Shown piece by piece: positions 1 through 12,678 of a stretch of 64,000 nucleotides of DNA (within the stretch, counting starts at the first letter, position 1; every line of letters starts with the position of its first letter). The DNA comes from Himantopus leucocephalus (Eukaryota; Chordata; Aves; Charadriiformes; Recurvirostridae). Both the position numbers and the translations under genes were made by a program. The stretch lies in contig RSEF01000001.1 in NCBI GenBank assembly GCA_003993805.1, positions 97,557,551 through 97,621,550 of the forward strand, read 5' to 3'. The notes beneath the pieces are model-generated. The model saw only the letters and a list, made by a program, of their open reading frames with translations. It did no database searches and was not told the DNA's origin.

Positions 1-2900
1 AAAAAATTGCTGTAATCCCACTTCTCATCCTTAAAATAAAAATGAGGTCTTCTTTACAATATCTGGGTACAGTTTCATAGGCTTGGGAGCACTCAGGAAA
101 TGACACTTCGCTTGCAATGAACCACAAAGGCATTGAACAGTGGATGTTTTCATATTATAATTCTATTATGATATGCATAAATCTTTAAGGAAAGAAAAAT
201 CAAACCGATACCACAAACCTAGTACAAAATAGAATAGAGTTATAACCAAAGCTGCTTTGGCTGACCCCTACAATTGCATTTTATGAAGACAACTTTCAGA
301 ATTAAAGTTTTTGGGCCTCTGCATCAGAAGACGTTTCTCAAATCCTTGAAAAAACTGAGATTTGTCTAGTTTTTCACTGCTGTATAAAATGGGAGACATT
401 AACTCTGACCTGGTAAAGAGTCCATTCACTGCCTATAAATATCTTCAGAAAGCACAGGAAATTATGTACATCTTTTGAAGATCACAGCTTAGCAAGAGGA
501 AACAAAAGATGTCTGTCCCTATTTGCATTTTCTTTTGTTCTTTGGCTAATAAAGTCTAGGTGATAGCATAACTTCACACAGTGAAACCATCTGTTCACAG
601 GAATTAAACAAAAATTAGCAGTTACCAAGTACCTCCATCTTTAGTTAGGACTTCTGTCTAGCTCCCTGTGATCACCTGGAAACTTTGAAAGCTTTTAATG
701 AAATGAACAGAAATACTTCCTAAAAAACCAAACAAGCTAATGCTTAAAGTGGCTAGTGAAGCAAAGTTAGAAAACTCTCATATAAAAAGCAGTTGTACGT
801 CTGGATATATCCCAGATTCTCCACTTGAGTAAATTAGGTTAGGATTATCCCCATAATTCATTTCACTGCAACACTGCATGGAAACGTAGATGATCTTTCC
901 AGAACAATTTGGGAAACAGGATTAGGTTCAAAAATAAAGATGATACTATCATTCAGAGCTGCCTCTGAAGGATAATAGGGAAAATGTACAGTATGTGCAA
1001 TGTTACATCTTCCTTCTGGCCAACTCAAATAAACCTTGGCTTCCTACAATCCACAGGAACTAAAACTATAAAAAAGTCTCAATGTATCCCTACATATGGC
1101 ATATTCTCACATTTCTGTGTGGAGATATGGCATCCACAGGTGACAAGTTTTTCAGCAAGGACAGATAATAATCACTACATCAAAATAAAAATATGCTAAG
1201 GTCAACTAAATTATCAGCCGTACAAAGGTCACAATGGAGTCCCAAAGTACCTTTATGTCATGAAAATCCTGACAAGGTTTAACTAGAACACCCACTGTTA
1301 CTAGATCACACATTATTCCCTTAAATGCTAGCAAACTCCCCAAGCAATTCTCAGTACTGGCAGCACCTCCACCTGAAACAGATTTAACTTCTACTTAACC
1401 TCTACCATTACAATTCAAAGCAAGGACATTACATGAGCCAGATCCTAAGACGGGAGCAGAACTGTAAGCTGCCAAATGCTAATGTATTTCCCAATTAGCT
1501 GCAGTTGGTGCTGAGAGTAGGCGATATATCAGCACGCTATGAAAAGCTATGAGCCAGAGCCAATGGGATGGACGTACACTATCTTATGATTTGAAAGTGG
1601 AGGCCTGAATATCTTTAAAAGAAGCGTGGGCCAGACTGTGTTGTTATCCCCTGAATATTTAGACTACGGGTACAATCTCAGGCAACAGCCAAATGGTGGA
1701 TAAATAATCTCTAAGAGCTCTGCCAGTGTATCCAGGACATTTTGGAGCAGACGTGAATGAAATGCAGACATTATTCTTTACCTTTTCCAGGAACAATCAT
1801 TAAAATTTAGCTCCTTACATTGAGAAAGAGAGGCTTTTTCCAGCCTGTTGTAAACTAAGTGATCTATAATTCAGCACAGTTTTAATGGCTAGAGTAATTA
1901 ACAGGAATCTTCTGCTCTTCTAAGACAGTCATGAAGGAGAACTGAAACAAGTTTGTTTGTTTTATTTCAGTTTTGGGTTTGTTTGTGGTTGGTTGGTTTT
2001 TTTTAACCTTCCTCTGCAGTTGAATAGCCATGAGTATCTGCCAGCTTATACACTGAATGCTGCTTCCACATGCTTTATCCTTAACAATCCACCAGGCTTT
2101 TTGGTAATGAGTACAGAGCACTCAAGAGCTGTGGCAATGACAACAAACAAAATGCTTAAGCGACATTTTGATAATACCTTTCGGTCTGTATGAAGCTTTT
2201 GAAATTAACGGAGTTCCACTAGTTTCTGCAAGATGTTGAGACAGACCTTCTTAGATTTATTTTTAGTTTATACTTAACTTGTTCTACATTATTAAAAAAT
2301 AATGAGTACAGGTAAATAGACGAATGGTAGAAACATGACTGTTTTGAAATCAAATTCACAGCCAGGATTACTCTTTCCATTACTCTTCAAACTTCCCTAT
2401 GTATGTCATACATTTAAGATGGATCACCACGCCTCCTACGCTCTTAGGTTGAATTTAACAACTTCCCTTTTGTATATAATCCTCCTGCTCCCCAGTCCTT
2501 GGGGTTTTGTGGGTGTGGGTTTTTTTGTTTGTTTGGGTTTATTTTTTGGTTTTGTTTTAAACATAAATCTGCCTTCAATTTGTCAATATATTCTAGGCAA
2601 TGCTTACAATATTGTCCAGCTCCCAGCATCGTTACAGGAATGCTGATGCTAAGGCAGTTTTTTTTTTCCCCACTATGCGACTTTAGAAGTTGTCTGTCTC
2701 AAGATGCTGAATAAAATAAAATGTTAATACTGATTCCTACATTATACAGTAAAGCCCCCACCACTTCTGGTTACACTGATTTGTTTCTTGCTTTCTAAAA
2801 AACTGTAAATCCAGACTTGTACACATCACATTTATCTTTTTCTTTTGTGACAACTCAGGATCAAATTCTATTTCATGCCATGTGTCCTTCAAGATTATAT

Positions 2901-2944
2901 ATTTTTAATATATAACAAAATATATATTTTAATATATAACAAAA
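2901..2944. repeat. AT-rich tandem pair, about 25-bp period
   Basis: Two near-identical copies of a unit ending in taatatataacaaaa lie next to each other. The second has one T fewer. This is simple local duplication in AT-rich DNA. Confidence 0.7.
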
Positions 2945-2963
2945 AGAAATCTGATCCGTAGAG

Positions 2964-3018
2964 TATGGTTTAGCCTTACCTATGGCTAGCCTATGGTTTA
3001 GCCTACCCTATGGCTATT
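2964..3018. repeat. 28-bp tandem duplication
   Basis: A unit beginning tatggtttagcct is present twice with period 28 and ends tatggcta in both copies. The copies differ by an inserted or substituted base near the middle. Confidence 0.75.
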
Positions 3019-5353
3019 TTGATACTCTATGTATTTATCTTCCCTCTTAATAGCAGCGCATTTATTTTATAAGGCGCTATTAGCAGTTTTCCAAGTTCCT
3101 CAGTCATTTATAATATGGAAGACATACTTACTCCCCTGACTTTTGCCTTGGGGAACAGTGCCACATTGGTTAACACATGCACATGATTCCTAGTGACAGA
3201 AATTAAGTTCAGCTGCATTATGCAAGGATGTGATCCAACTTTAATTTCTATCTCTAAAAAGACACTCAAAGTAATGAGGCATGGCTACACAGCTTTTTTA
3301 GTCATCTTACACGAGAAACTTCCCATGAGAGCAAACTAGAAAGAACTCCTTGAGACTGAGAATATTTAAAGATAATTATAAAAATCTGTGTGAACCACAC
3401 ATTCCAACCCAAATGCCAGGAGCAATCCCCTTTACGTGGATATTTAAGAGGGCATGATCTGCCCCAAACATTTTTAGGTTATGCAAGATGTTGAATTTTC
3501 ATTTTAGGTTTTTTGAGGTGAAATTTCTGCTCTCACTTACTGTGCATTTCCACTGAAATATTAAAGAAGAATTGAGAAAAAGGTTAGAGCAAACTGCACT
3601 TAACAGTTGGCTGAGGTAAGTCTCAAGGAGAGGATTGAGACATAAATGACTGATTTCTGATCTAACTTCTCAGAAGTTCAAAGACACCATAAAATACACA
3701 TGTTCAATGGTCTTATCACTGTTGCGGCACAGAATCTGTACATCAAATAAAGAAAATAGACTAGCGCATGCATTGGGTGTTATAGGCAGAGATAAACATC
3801 ACTGACAACCAGTTATAATGGTTCAAGTGTGTCAAAAGTTCTAGAGCCTTTTCATAATAAAATATTACACACACAGTGTGTAATGACTGGCAAAATGTGT
3901 CTACATGAAATAAATGAATATTAAACAAGCAAAATGCTGAGAGCTGCCAACAGAACTGTATGGGTTAATAGGTGGTTTTTAGAAAAAAGCCTTTTCCGAC
4001 AAAGCCTCCAAGGTTATTGTGTTATCTCATGAATCAGTTGGTAAAATGTTTTGCCAATGAATGTAAGGAAGGTTAAAGCTGTTGGCTTTTGCCTACCGTA
4101 CCAAGATCAGTCTTAAGATCTGTTGGCAGACTTAACTTTCTTGATCCTTTAACTGAAACAACAGAAAAAGGAGAAAGGCAGTTGTTAATAAGTAAGAAAG
4201 AAAAAGGAGCGAGGGAAAACAACATGCCGTCTTTTGGTTAATACCATGTTGCAAATTTGTAGCACTTCTTTTAATCAGCATATATAAAGGCAGAATTACG
4301 GTTTAAATATTTTCATGTACACCATTCAGCAAAATAAATGTAACTGAACAAAGAAGCACTGGAAAAAACATTACTCCAGCTCTCAAGAAGTGAATGGTGC
4401 TTTACACAGCTTTGGCTGTGTGCTGCAATATCTTACCTTGTGATGACAGGAATGATAAAAAAGAAAACACAAATGAGATTAAGGCAAATATTGCAAATGC
4501 TGGTTATGCAGCATATCACAAATATTTAAACACCTGGAAACCAATTTAATAAGAGGGTGCAATGAAATTATGAGTTCTGGTGACATCATACCTCAAGATA
4601 CCGTTTGAAAAAGAGAGGGCATATTGTACAGGTAATGGAGACAGAACACACTATTGTACTATTACGGAAAGGAAGACAGATTGCACAGAAACGAAACACA
4701 GCAGCTTCAGGATATAATGTGGCATTATCTAGACATCAAAATATTGCACTCAATTTACTGAAGATTTAATTATCTGTTGTGTTCCAATTATGCAACAAAA
4801 CTATGATTTTGCTTCTGTTCCAAAATGTTTTCATTTCCTTACACATGAGCACATTTTTAAACAATGAACACCAGAGAATTGAAATGAAGCATGTCTTGTA
4901 GCAGTCAAAACAGCATTAAATTTATTAAAAGAATGCCTTAAGAAATCTTTTATTAATTATTCAGAACATTTAATTTCCAATATGGTTCTTTCATTTTGCA
5001 TTCATTCAGTATTTTTTCACATTGTTTTCTGGCTTTTACCCCTTACCTATGCGGTCTGTTACTAGAAGTGAACAATGAAGTATTTGTCAGCTAACTAGTA
5101 TACTCCTAATGAAAGTCCCACAAGGAAAGTATCACAGTGACAGGAACACTGGAACATGTGAATATAAGGAATAAGTCCTTTGTAATTATTGTTTAGTAAC
5201 CTTTTAGGTCAGAAGGATGCCCCAAACAGCGACTTACCATTTCAAGTCACAGAGACCCTAGAAAGAAATTCTGTTGCATTCTTTTGCAAAATGTCATAAA
5301 CTACAAAGCCTGCAACGTGGCAGAATAAAATATCAGCTGGCACCTATGCTAGA

Positions 5354-5370
5354 TGTCTGTCTGTCTGTCT
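5354..5370. repeat. (TGTC) microsatellite
   Basis: Four consecutive TGTC units plus one T. Confidence 0.9.
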
Positions 5371-7289
5371 TCAGGGAAGAGTAGAGGAGGCCTTCAGGCA
5401 ACATTTTTGGCATCAGTAGAACTAGTATAGCCCTCCCAGTAACCCATTTCTAGCTGTCACTTTAACTGGATGCTTTGGCACAATGAGATCTCTTCAGATC
5501 AACTCAACATCCAAATATACATCACTAACACTACTACATGAAAATTCTCCAATTTGGATAATAAGTGTTAAGTTCCTACATCCGTTTTAGGTATTCACAC
5601 AAAAGGGAGCTTGATTTTTCTACCAGCCTTTTAAAAACATTCCATTTATCTGAGCAGCTGTCATACACTCTTTCAGACTGTAAATGGAGGATACTGCTCC
5701 ACAAAATCAGTGCTTTGCTATAGAGAAAGAGAAAGAAGCATCACTTGTGATATAATCGCCATTGAAGAAAAGGAAGATGTCTGGCCAACCAGCGCTCTGA
5801 AAAAATATTATCAATTCCTAAGGAAGACTGTGGGGCACTTACTAACAGACTAGGATCCAGATTAGGATATTTCAGAGCTATAAAACCTAGCTGCATTTAA
5901 CACTAAGGAGCTTCATTAGTGCTGTCATGGAGGCTTTGAGCTTTGCAAAGCAGTGGGTTTAACCTCTTCTATTTTTGTGTTACAGGTGTTTCTGTATAAC
6001 AGGAATTGCATGTGTTATATGCCACAGCTGTTCCCAAATCGTGGTATATGTGTCTGAACTGCAAGACCGCAGAAATAGCTCCCAGCTATTTGCATGCAGG
6101 CTCATACAGCACATGCAAAGTATGCACTTTCTGATTCCTCTGAAGGACTCTAAAAAAGCTTGATTTGGGAGCTGCCACAGCTGCTCACAGACAAAATAGG
6201 CATACCATACTGAAGGCTGCAATCTAACACAGTCTCAGGATGCTGAAGGGACTGAGGATCGGAACGAAGAGGAGTATACAGTTGATGGGTTGGTTTATGG
6301 GTACAGGGATAGAGTAGGGGACATGGTGAATAGGGGGCTAAAGGACAAAGGAGACACACAGCATCAGGAAATGAAGGCAGCGCAGTTGAGGAAGCCCGGA
6401 GTTACTCTTACCACCATCTCCACCACCAAATTTTGAAATTTTTGGTGTAAGGACATGATTGTGCTAGGACACAGCGTTAGACCACTGTCGATAGACCACA
6501 TCTTTGAGGGTAAAAACAAAAGAAGGAGCTGGTTGCTTTCATACTTTACTATGATTAAAGCTGTACGTTTTCTTTGGTTTTGTTTTTTTTTGATAAAACT
6601 AACATTTTACTTTTAAAATGATCAGAATGTAGATTACTATGAAACATACTTTTAGTACCTAAATCATGCACATTTTACTATCTCTACATTTATTATAAAG
6701 GAGGATCATGCATGTAATCCTATCTTGCTGAGAAAGAGCTTTTGAAAACCAGTTTAATTTAAGAGCGGAGTACAGTATAAAGGTTCAAGAGGCTAGCAGT
6801 GTTGTTACTGTTATTTGTTTGCATTCATGCTGGAGGCAGCCAGCAGAAATGTGTTGCCACAGTACAAGGCAAGACAGCCTTTGCTCCGAAAAGCTTAATG
6901 TGTAAACAGTCAAGTTATCTAAGTCTGGGATGAGAAAGAGGCACAGACAGAGTTAATAGGTATGGCCTGGCAGCCAGCTAAGCTGAGCACCCAGATCTTC
7001 TGACCAGATAATGTCCTATCCCGTAGCCATATGGTTCCTATCAGTCTTTCAATGAAAACACCAAGGCACAACCAACAAACAAATGTGTGCTCAAAGCTAT
7101 GACATTTGGTGATGTGTTTCCCTCAGCTGTTACAGCAGGACTGTAATCAGAGAATTTCATATTATTCAAAATGAAGGTGACTTCATACGGCTCTTTTCCT
7201 GTTAGGCAGCTTCTGCTCACATAATACTTTGGAATATCACTCCCAATCTCCTCCTACGTATATTTAAGAGCCCAATATTTAGATACCCA

Positions 7290-7840
7290 CTTGGACAAGT
7301 ACACAGTAAGGTCCTGGAGGTTTGGCTGTTGGTGCTCAGACCAATGTAGAGACAGCCCTCTTACTTTGGTGGCCTCAGGCAAAGCACCCCAGGCAGCACT
7401 TTCCCACGTGAGCTGCTTTCAAGCTGAACATAACTCTCACTCCTGCCCTGAGCTACAGCTCTTGCTGCTTTGCTGCCATTCCTGTGCCTGGCCATGGCCC
7501 TGCTGATCCAGACCTGGACTTACAGACCAACATCCTGCCCCGTCCCTGGACCCACCTGGCAATCACCAGGCTGTGCTTGGCCCTGGTCACCGCCCCCAGA
7601 GCTGCCCTGCTCACTTGCTTAGCTCCTGTCTCCCCAGTCCATAGGACCTGCTGGCCTCTGTTGGTGAGCTCAGGCCCCCTTGAGCCCTCAGCCATGCACC
7701 ATGGCCTGCCTGGGGGCTACCCCCACTGCTCTCTCTAAGCAAAACACCATGGTCCAAACCCAGGTCCCCATTTCCTCCCTTCTGCCCACTCATACTGCTC
7801 CCTGTTCCTTGCTAATCCCTAGACACACACCCCTTCTCGA
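7290..7840. other. GC-rich block in an AT-rich intron, unidentified
   Basis: Base composition changes sharply to C- and G-rich, with many CTGCC, CCTGG and CCCC words and few CpG. Several 60-84 aa frames overlap on both strands, as expected for GC-rich DNA lacking stops. No protein or known repeat is recognised. It could be a decayed repeat or an old retrocopy. Confidence 0.45.
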
Positions 7841-8737
7841 CATTTTAAGCAAGCATTAATTCACCGGATCAGAACCCCCCACATATTGGAAAAAGTGATA
7901 AAATGCATCTTGTATTCACCGTGCAGGAGCTAACCTCTCTTTAATGATTAATTTGCTTTCTGACTAGTAAGCATACTTTTTAATTTAATATAAATAAGTA
8001 GAAATGGTTACGCTGGCAGTGTTATCAATAATCAAGTTTCAAACTAAATTACATTCTATGTTTTCCACACACAAAATGTTTTGAAACATTTACTTCCTTG
8101 CTTGTTTTCCATGAGAATATAAATTTCAAACTGAGTCAAACCTCTTCAGCTACTTTGCAGCTACCCACAAGTTAAAAAAGAGCGACTGTTAGAAACTTAA
8201 TAATAATCTTCTTGAAACAAAGCTATTTGAAAACATTTCATGTAGGCAAGTGGGAGCTTGACACGGCATGGGCCTAATCCCAGCAGATTTAACCAGTGGA
8301 ATGAAACAGGATAGAGCATTTGGAAATCACAGTACGCATAAAAACTCATAATCTTGTGATTAGGGACCTGTTCCAAAGCTCAAGGGAATCAATTGTGGAA
8401 ATCTTTACATAGCCTTCTCTAAGGTCTATAGTCTTAAAACCATTTTGGAAGCAAGTCCTTAATATCAAGGTGATTTCTTAAGAAAACACGCAAATGCAAT
8501 TTCATTTTAAAACATGCATTTGAGAAGTCACTCTCCTATACATGGACCAATGAAATTCTTTCCTTCTGATCTTTGAAAGAAGTCTAAACTGTCCATTGCA
8601 TCTTACACAACAAAATTAAATGACCTCCCAAAGATGCATTTTCTTGTGCTCACAGTGTATTCTCAACTACATGCTTCAATACGAAGCTGCATATAAATGG
8701 CTACAGCAGTAAGGGACATAGAATAGATATAATATAC

Positions 8738-8851
8738 ATTATTATATAATATATTCCTAAGACCCCTGAATAAATTTTCCTAATGAAACGATAAAAATAA
8801 AGGTAAACTTTACTGGAATGGGTACTGTTCTAGAATATATTATATAATAAT
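8738..8851. repeat. AT-rich inverted repeat, 19-bp arms, 76-bp spacer
   Basis: The left arm at 8738-8756 and the right arm at 8833-8851 are exact reverse complements (core ttattatataatatattc). Low complexity raises the chance-match probability. Confidence 0.75.
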
Positions 8852-9227
8852 TAACTCCAGCATTGGATGTAGCACCATTTACATTATGAGTGCTTACAAG
8901 GCCTTGGAGTTTTTTTTAATTTTGTTTTAGAGCTATTGAGCTCTCACATGCCATTGTAGAGTTAATGCAGTACAAAGCCCTAACTTTTGACCTCCAAATC
9001 ACAAACAACAATCAAAACGCAGGTTGACTTTCTCCATTGAAAGAACGTGGCATGCCTGAGTAAGTGTAAGATATTCTGACAGTATTGAAAAATCCTGATC
9101 TCCATTGTTCTTTATAAGATCTGAGGGGTTTTTTTAAGCCAATCAAATACCATTATATGGCATGCCATGCTGCATCACTGTTCTCATGAAACATGCTTTA
9201 TATAGATAAGTATTATTTTTGTTGTTC

Positions 9228-9253
9228 TTGTGGAACAAGTTCTTGTTCCACAA
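9228..9253. repeat. 26-bp perfect palindrome
   Basis: The arms ttgtggaacaag and cttgttccacaa are exact reverse complements separated by 2 bases (tt). Unlike most local repeats here it is of mixed composition. Confidence 0.9.
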
Positions 9254-10079
9254 TTTTTACCAATATCATTCCACATATATTGCTATATCTGGAATACCTT
9301 TTATTTACAGTGGAAACTGTCACTACTCAGACATTCACAAATAAGCATAATCTTTCAAAAAGCTTTATTAAGTTTTTGTCTTCCTGTACAGTATTGGAAA
9401 TGCATCACTATAGTATTTAAATACTAATTTAATTAAAATAAGATACCAGTGATTAAGGAAGATTATTCCTTTCCTCTGCCTACCACTCTTAAAATGCAAG
9501 ATTGGTATATTTTTACTTGCTGCTACCACCTGTGCATCCCTGTGAATTTCAGAAAAAAAAATTAATCAAATGGTTTAATTTCATGTTCAAGCCTGAAAGG
9601 CATTCAGAACAGGAATCTGATTTTTGAATTACATTGTCTGCAAAGCCATGCCTCACTAAATAGTACAGGAGGAGCACCTGAAAAGACAGCCTTGTGAACA
9701 AGTTCAAAATATTGCTTAATGGAAGAAGTTGGATTTGTACTGAATTAGAAACCAGCCCAGCATGTAAAATAAGGAGCATTCTGCAGCACTGAGTCTCTTG
9801 CTCAGTGCTCCAACCACTCATATCACTGAAAGAACACAAACACCTAATTCTGATTTGGGGCAGGAGAAAAGAGAAAGAACAAAGCTGAATTACTGGGTTG
9901 ACCTATGCTGGGTCTTCAGAAGCTTAGTCAGAGGTTAAAATATTGACAAGCAGCAGGATGTTATAAGCAAAATACATTTTTCAGGGAAACCAAAATGGTT
10001 CAGGCAGGCTAAGCAATGTTCAGGATCAGACCAGGAGATGAGGAGGCAGAAGATTTTTCAAGTTCTCCACGAAGCCTTT

Positions 10080-10860
10080 ATCAACACTGTTCTTATGGGC
10101 CTGGTTGGAACTGAAATCTAAGTTACTAATGGCTCTGTTATATGTAAAACTGTTTGCATCTGCATTGGAAATTAGTGTGCTGGGAGGATTCTTCCTAGGT
10201 ATTGTATTGGAATCTCGAAGTATGCACTATCAATGTTGTTTCTCAAATCATTCACCTCCTGATGGAACAGAGGATGAAGTTGCTCGCCAGCATGCCATCA
10301 TGTGTGTAGCGTTTGTCATGTAGACTAGTGTCCTCTAGCAGTTTGCTCTCTATGTATGCATTGTGCATACTCAGGGCCAGTAACTGGCATGAACTTCACT
10401 GCCAGGTGAAGAACTGATGTTGTTTGGCAACCCCAATGAATTGCAACAAATCAAAGTCCGTTCCTTCTGTCTTTGCAACCTCATCAGTTGGTGATGTAGG
10501 ACCTTCGTTGGACAGCAACTTGAATCATTTGACTAAGCAGCCAAGTGTTCTTTCCATTTCTGCTATATTTCTGAAGCATAAAGTCTTGGCCTATCTTCAG
10601 CAAAGGAATGTGGTCACTGCTTTTACAAACACAGATATCATGGGACTCTACAGAGTCCAGCACACTTCCATGATGGAGCTTGTGTGCCATGAACTTTAAA
10701 CAGATCAAAGGCAAGACTGGAAGTAGAAGGATCCTGCCTGATGAATCCGTAACTATGAGGATCAATCAGTTGTGTTCTACGAGAAAGAAATGCCAGCCAG
10801 TGCAAAGCCTGATGTAGCTGTGAGGCTGTGCTGACAAGCACAAGGTAGTTCTACGCCCAA
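10080..10860. other. Stretch with several mid-length open frames, unresolved
   Basis: Frames of 72 and 91 codons on plus and 93 and 67 codons on minus overlap in this region, which is richer in mixed codon-like sequence than its surroundings. I recognise no protein, and each frame is broken by stops. It might be a degraded retrocopy or simple chance. Confidence 0.2.
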
Positions 10861-12612
10861 GTTCTTGGAGGCTGCAATTTTGAGGTCAGTTACTCCAGAT
10901 GATTAGACTGGATTTTGCCCCATATTAGAGCAGGTACGCCGAGCAAGATTATTTTAATTTTGCATTAGTTTTTAAAAAAATAATTAATATCAGTCACAGT
11001 AAAAGTAACTTCTATTTTAAAAAGCAGTTAATTCTAATAATAGTTACTGTCTACAAAATTGTACCCGATTTCACATTTTAAAGATTCAAATACAGCTTGG
11101 AAAACAACATGGAAGGGCTAAAATAGGAAACATTCATAAATATGTCATGTTTTCCTGGCTGAATGATCTCCAAAACAGAAAAGCAGAATAAAGTTTGGAG
11201 CAAATTATCTTAAATTTATCTGAAATAGGTATTTTTGATCGACAGCAGAATGAAAAAATTGAAGTTAACTGCAAGAGTAGTAAGGGGCTATAGGAGTCAC
11301 TCATCATTATAAAACTAAGCATATGCACATATGTTTACAAAGTCAGTGATCCCTTAGTTTTCAGTAAAAAGACAAAAGTTTGTAGCTCATTTCTGGAGAG
11401 AAGATTGAAAAGATGAATCCCAGTGAGCCACACAATAAATAGTCTAATTATACTGAGTTATCAAATGTTTTAATTTAAAGCCTGTATCACACATTTCTGA
11501 GGCCTAGCTCAAGAGTTTGAGCTCCTAGAGTTATACCAATATTATTATAGCCTATTTCACTTCAATATTCCCATGTCTACAGAATTTGAGTTGCAAATAG
11601 TACAAAAAAATACATATTTCAAAACAGCTGTTTTGTTTTAGTTCTTGATGTGTCAGGGAAACGCTTTCATGAGTTTCAGCTTTTCGTAAATTACTAATTA
11701 GTGGCCTCCATTCCAGATTAATGTGTCCTGTTATAATACAGTAAAATATGTGAAATAATAACAGAGGATTTGAATAGCATATTTGTGGGAATTTGTTACC
11801 ATAACTCAGGGGGAAAAAAAAAGTAACTATCAATACTTACCAACCTACAAGGAAAGGAAGTGTGATATGCATACCACAAGCAAAATGAATGTATCACAGC
11901 TACACCTCCTTATTTTCCACCACATTTAAAAGTCAGCTACTAGAAAACAGCTCCAAGCAATGATCTTTAAGACAGTGAACTCACATTAAAGAGATCAATG
12001 CAGATTAGGCACTTACAGAAAAAGTCTCTAGGAATGAGATGAACTCCACCTTCTGAAGGACTATGGGTAAAATGGGAAGCATTTATGAATTTTTAAATGG
12101 CCAAGATTTCACTGCTGGATCAAAGTGGTTGATAAGCGAATAATTTTATTTGAGGTTATGCTTCCATCGCAAATGGCATAACTTAGGCACTGGTGGGTTC
12201 TAACGGTTAAAATTTACCGTCTCCATATTGCTGTTCTTCAAATAATTTCTCTATGTGTACATATGCATTATGTATATATAAAATTAGAAGAACTCCCTAC
12301 TGGAAAAAAAAAGCCTTTTAAGAAAACAGAGAAACAAGCCTCTAATAGGAGGATATAGGAATATACCTGCATGATGTTGTTAATTCAAATGTTTTCATAC
12401 TCTTCACCTCAAGATGCACCACGTACATTTAATTTTTCTTTAAGTAAGCAGACTTCGGATTTTATTGTGCTATGTAATAAGCACTTCTCCAGTAATTTCT
12501 TCTCTTTGGAACTGTAACTATGCACTTCACTTTTTAGGGATTAATGAAACACAGTGATGCATGACATGAATGGCTTATACAGACTGCAGGAAGAGAAGCC
12601 AATCACCTTTAC

Positions 12613-12678
12613 CTGAAGTGGGAGACTTGCAACGCTCTAGCTCCAGGGAAACTGGACTGTCACTGAGTTCAGTCAGGC
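12613..12678 (-). CDS. STXBP5L: STXBP5L exon e14 (hypervariable loop, KSPTS)
   Basis: This 66-nt exon encodes LTELSDSPVSLELERCKSPT followed by S. It has gc of a split codon at the start and a single g at the end. Ser-Pro pairs (DSP, KSP) make it a plausible phosphorylation segment. The acceptor is tttttcag|gcctg and the donor is ttcag|gtaaag. It was recognised by the CKSPTS motif. The next exon downstream was not found in the 12.6 kb to the left edge. Confidence 0.92.

Larger units (their letters stand above)
1..12612. other. STXBP5L: Intron 3' of e14 (continues beyond the left edge)
   Basis: About 12.6 kb with no exon that I can recognise on either strand. It is AT-rich with small repeats: a (TGTC) run near 5354-5370, a 28-bp tandem at 2964-3018, an AT-rich inverted repeat at 8738-8851, a palindrome at 9228-9253 and a GC-rich block at about 7290-7840. 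Open frames here are short and lack family signatures. Confidence 0.75.

Noticed and set aside
6411..6450. Possible exon with a Gly-rich end and a GT donor near 6413 on the minus strand
   Set aside because: An upstream in-frame stop and no tomosyn similarity were found. The donor-like sequence is chance.
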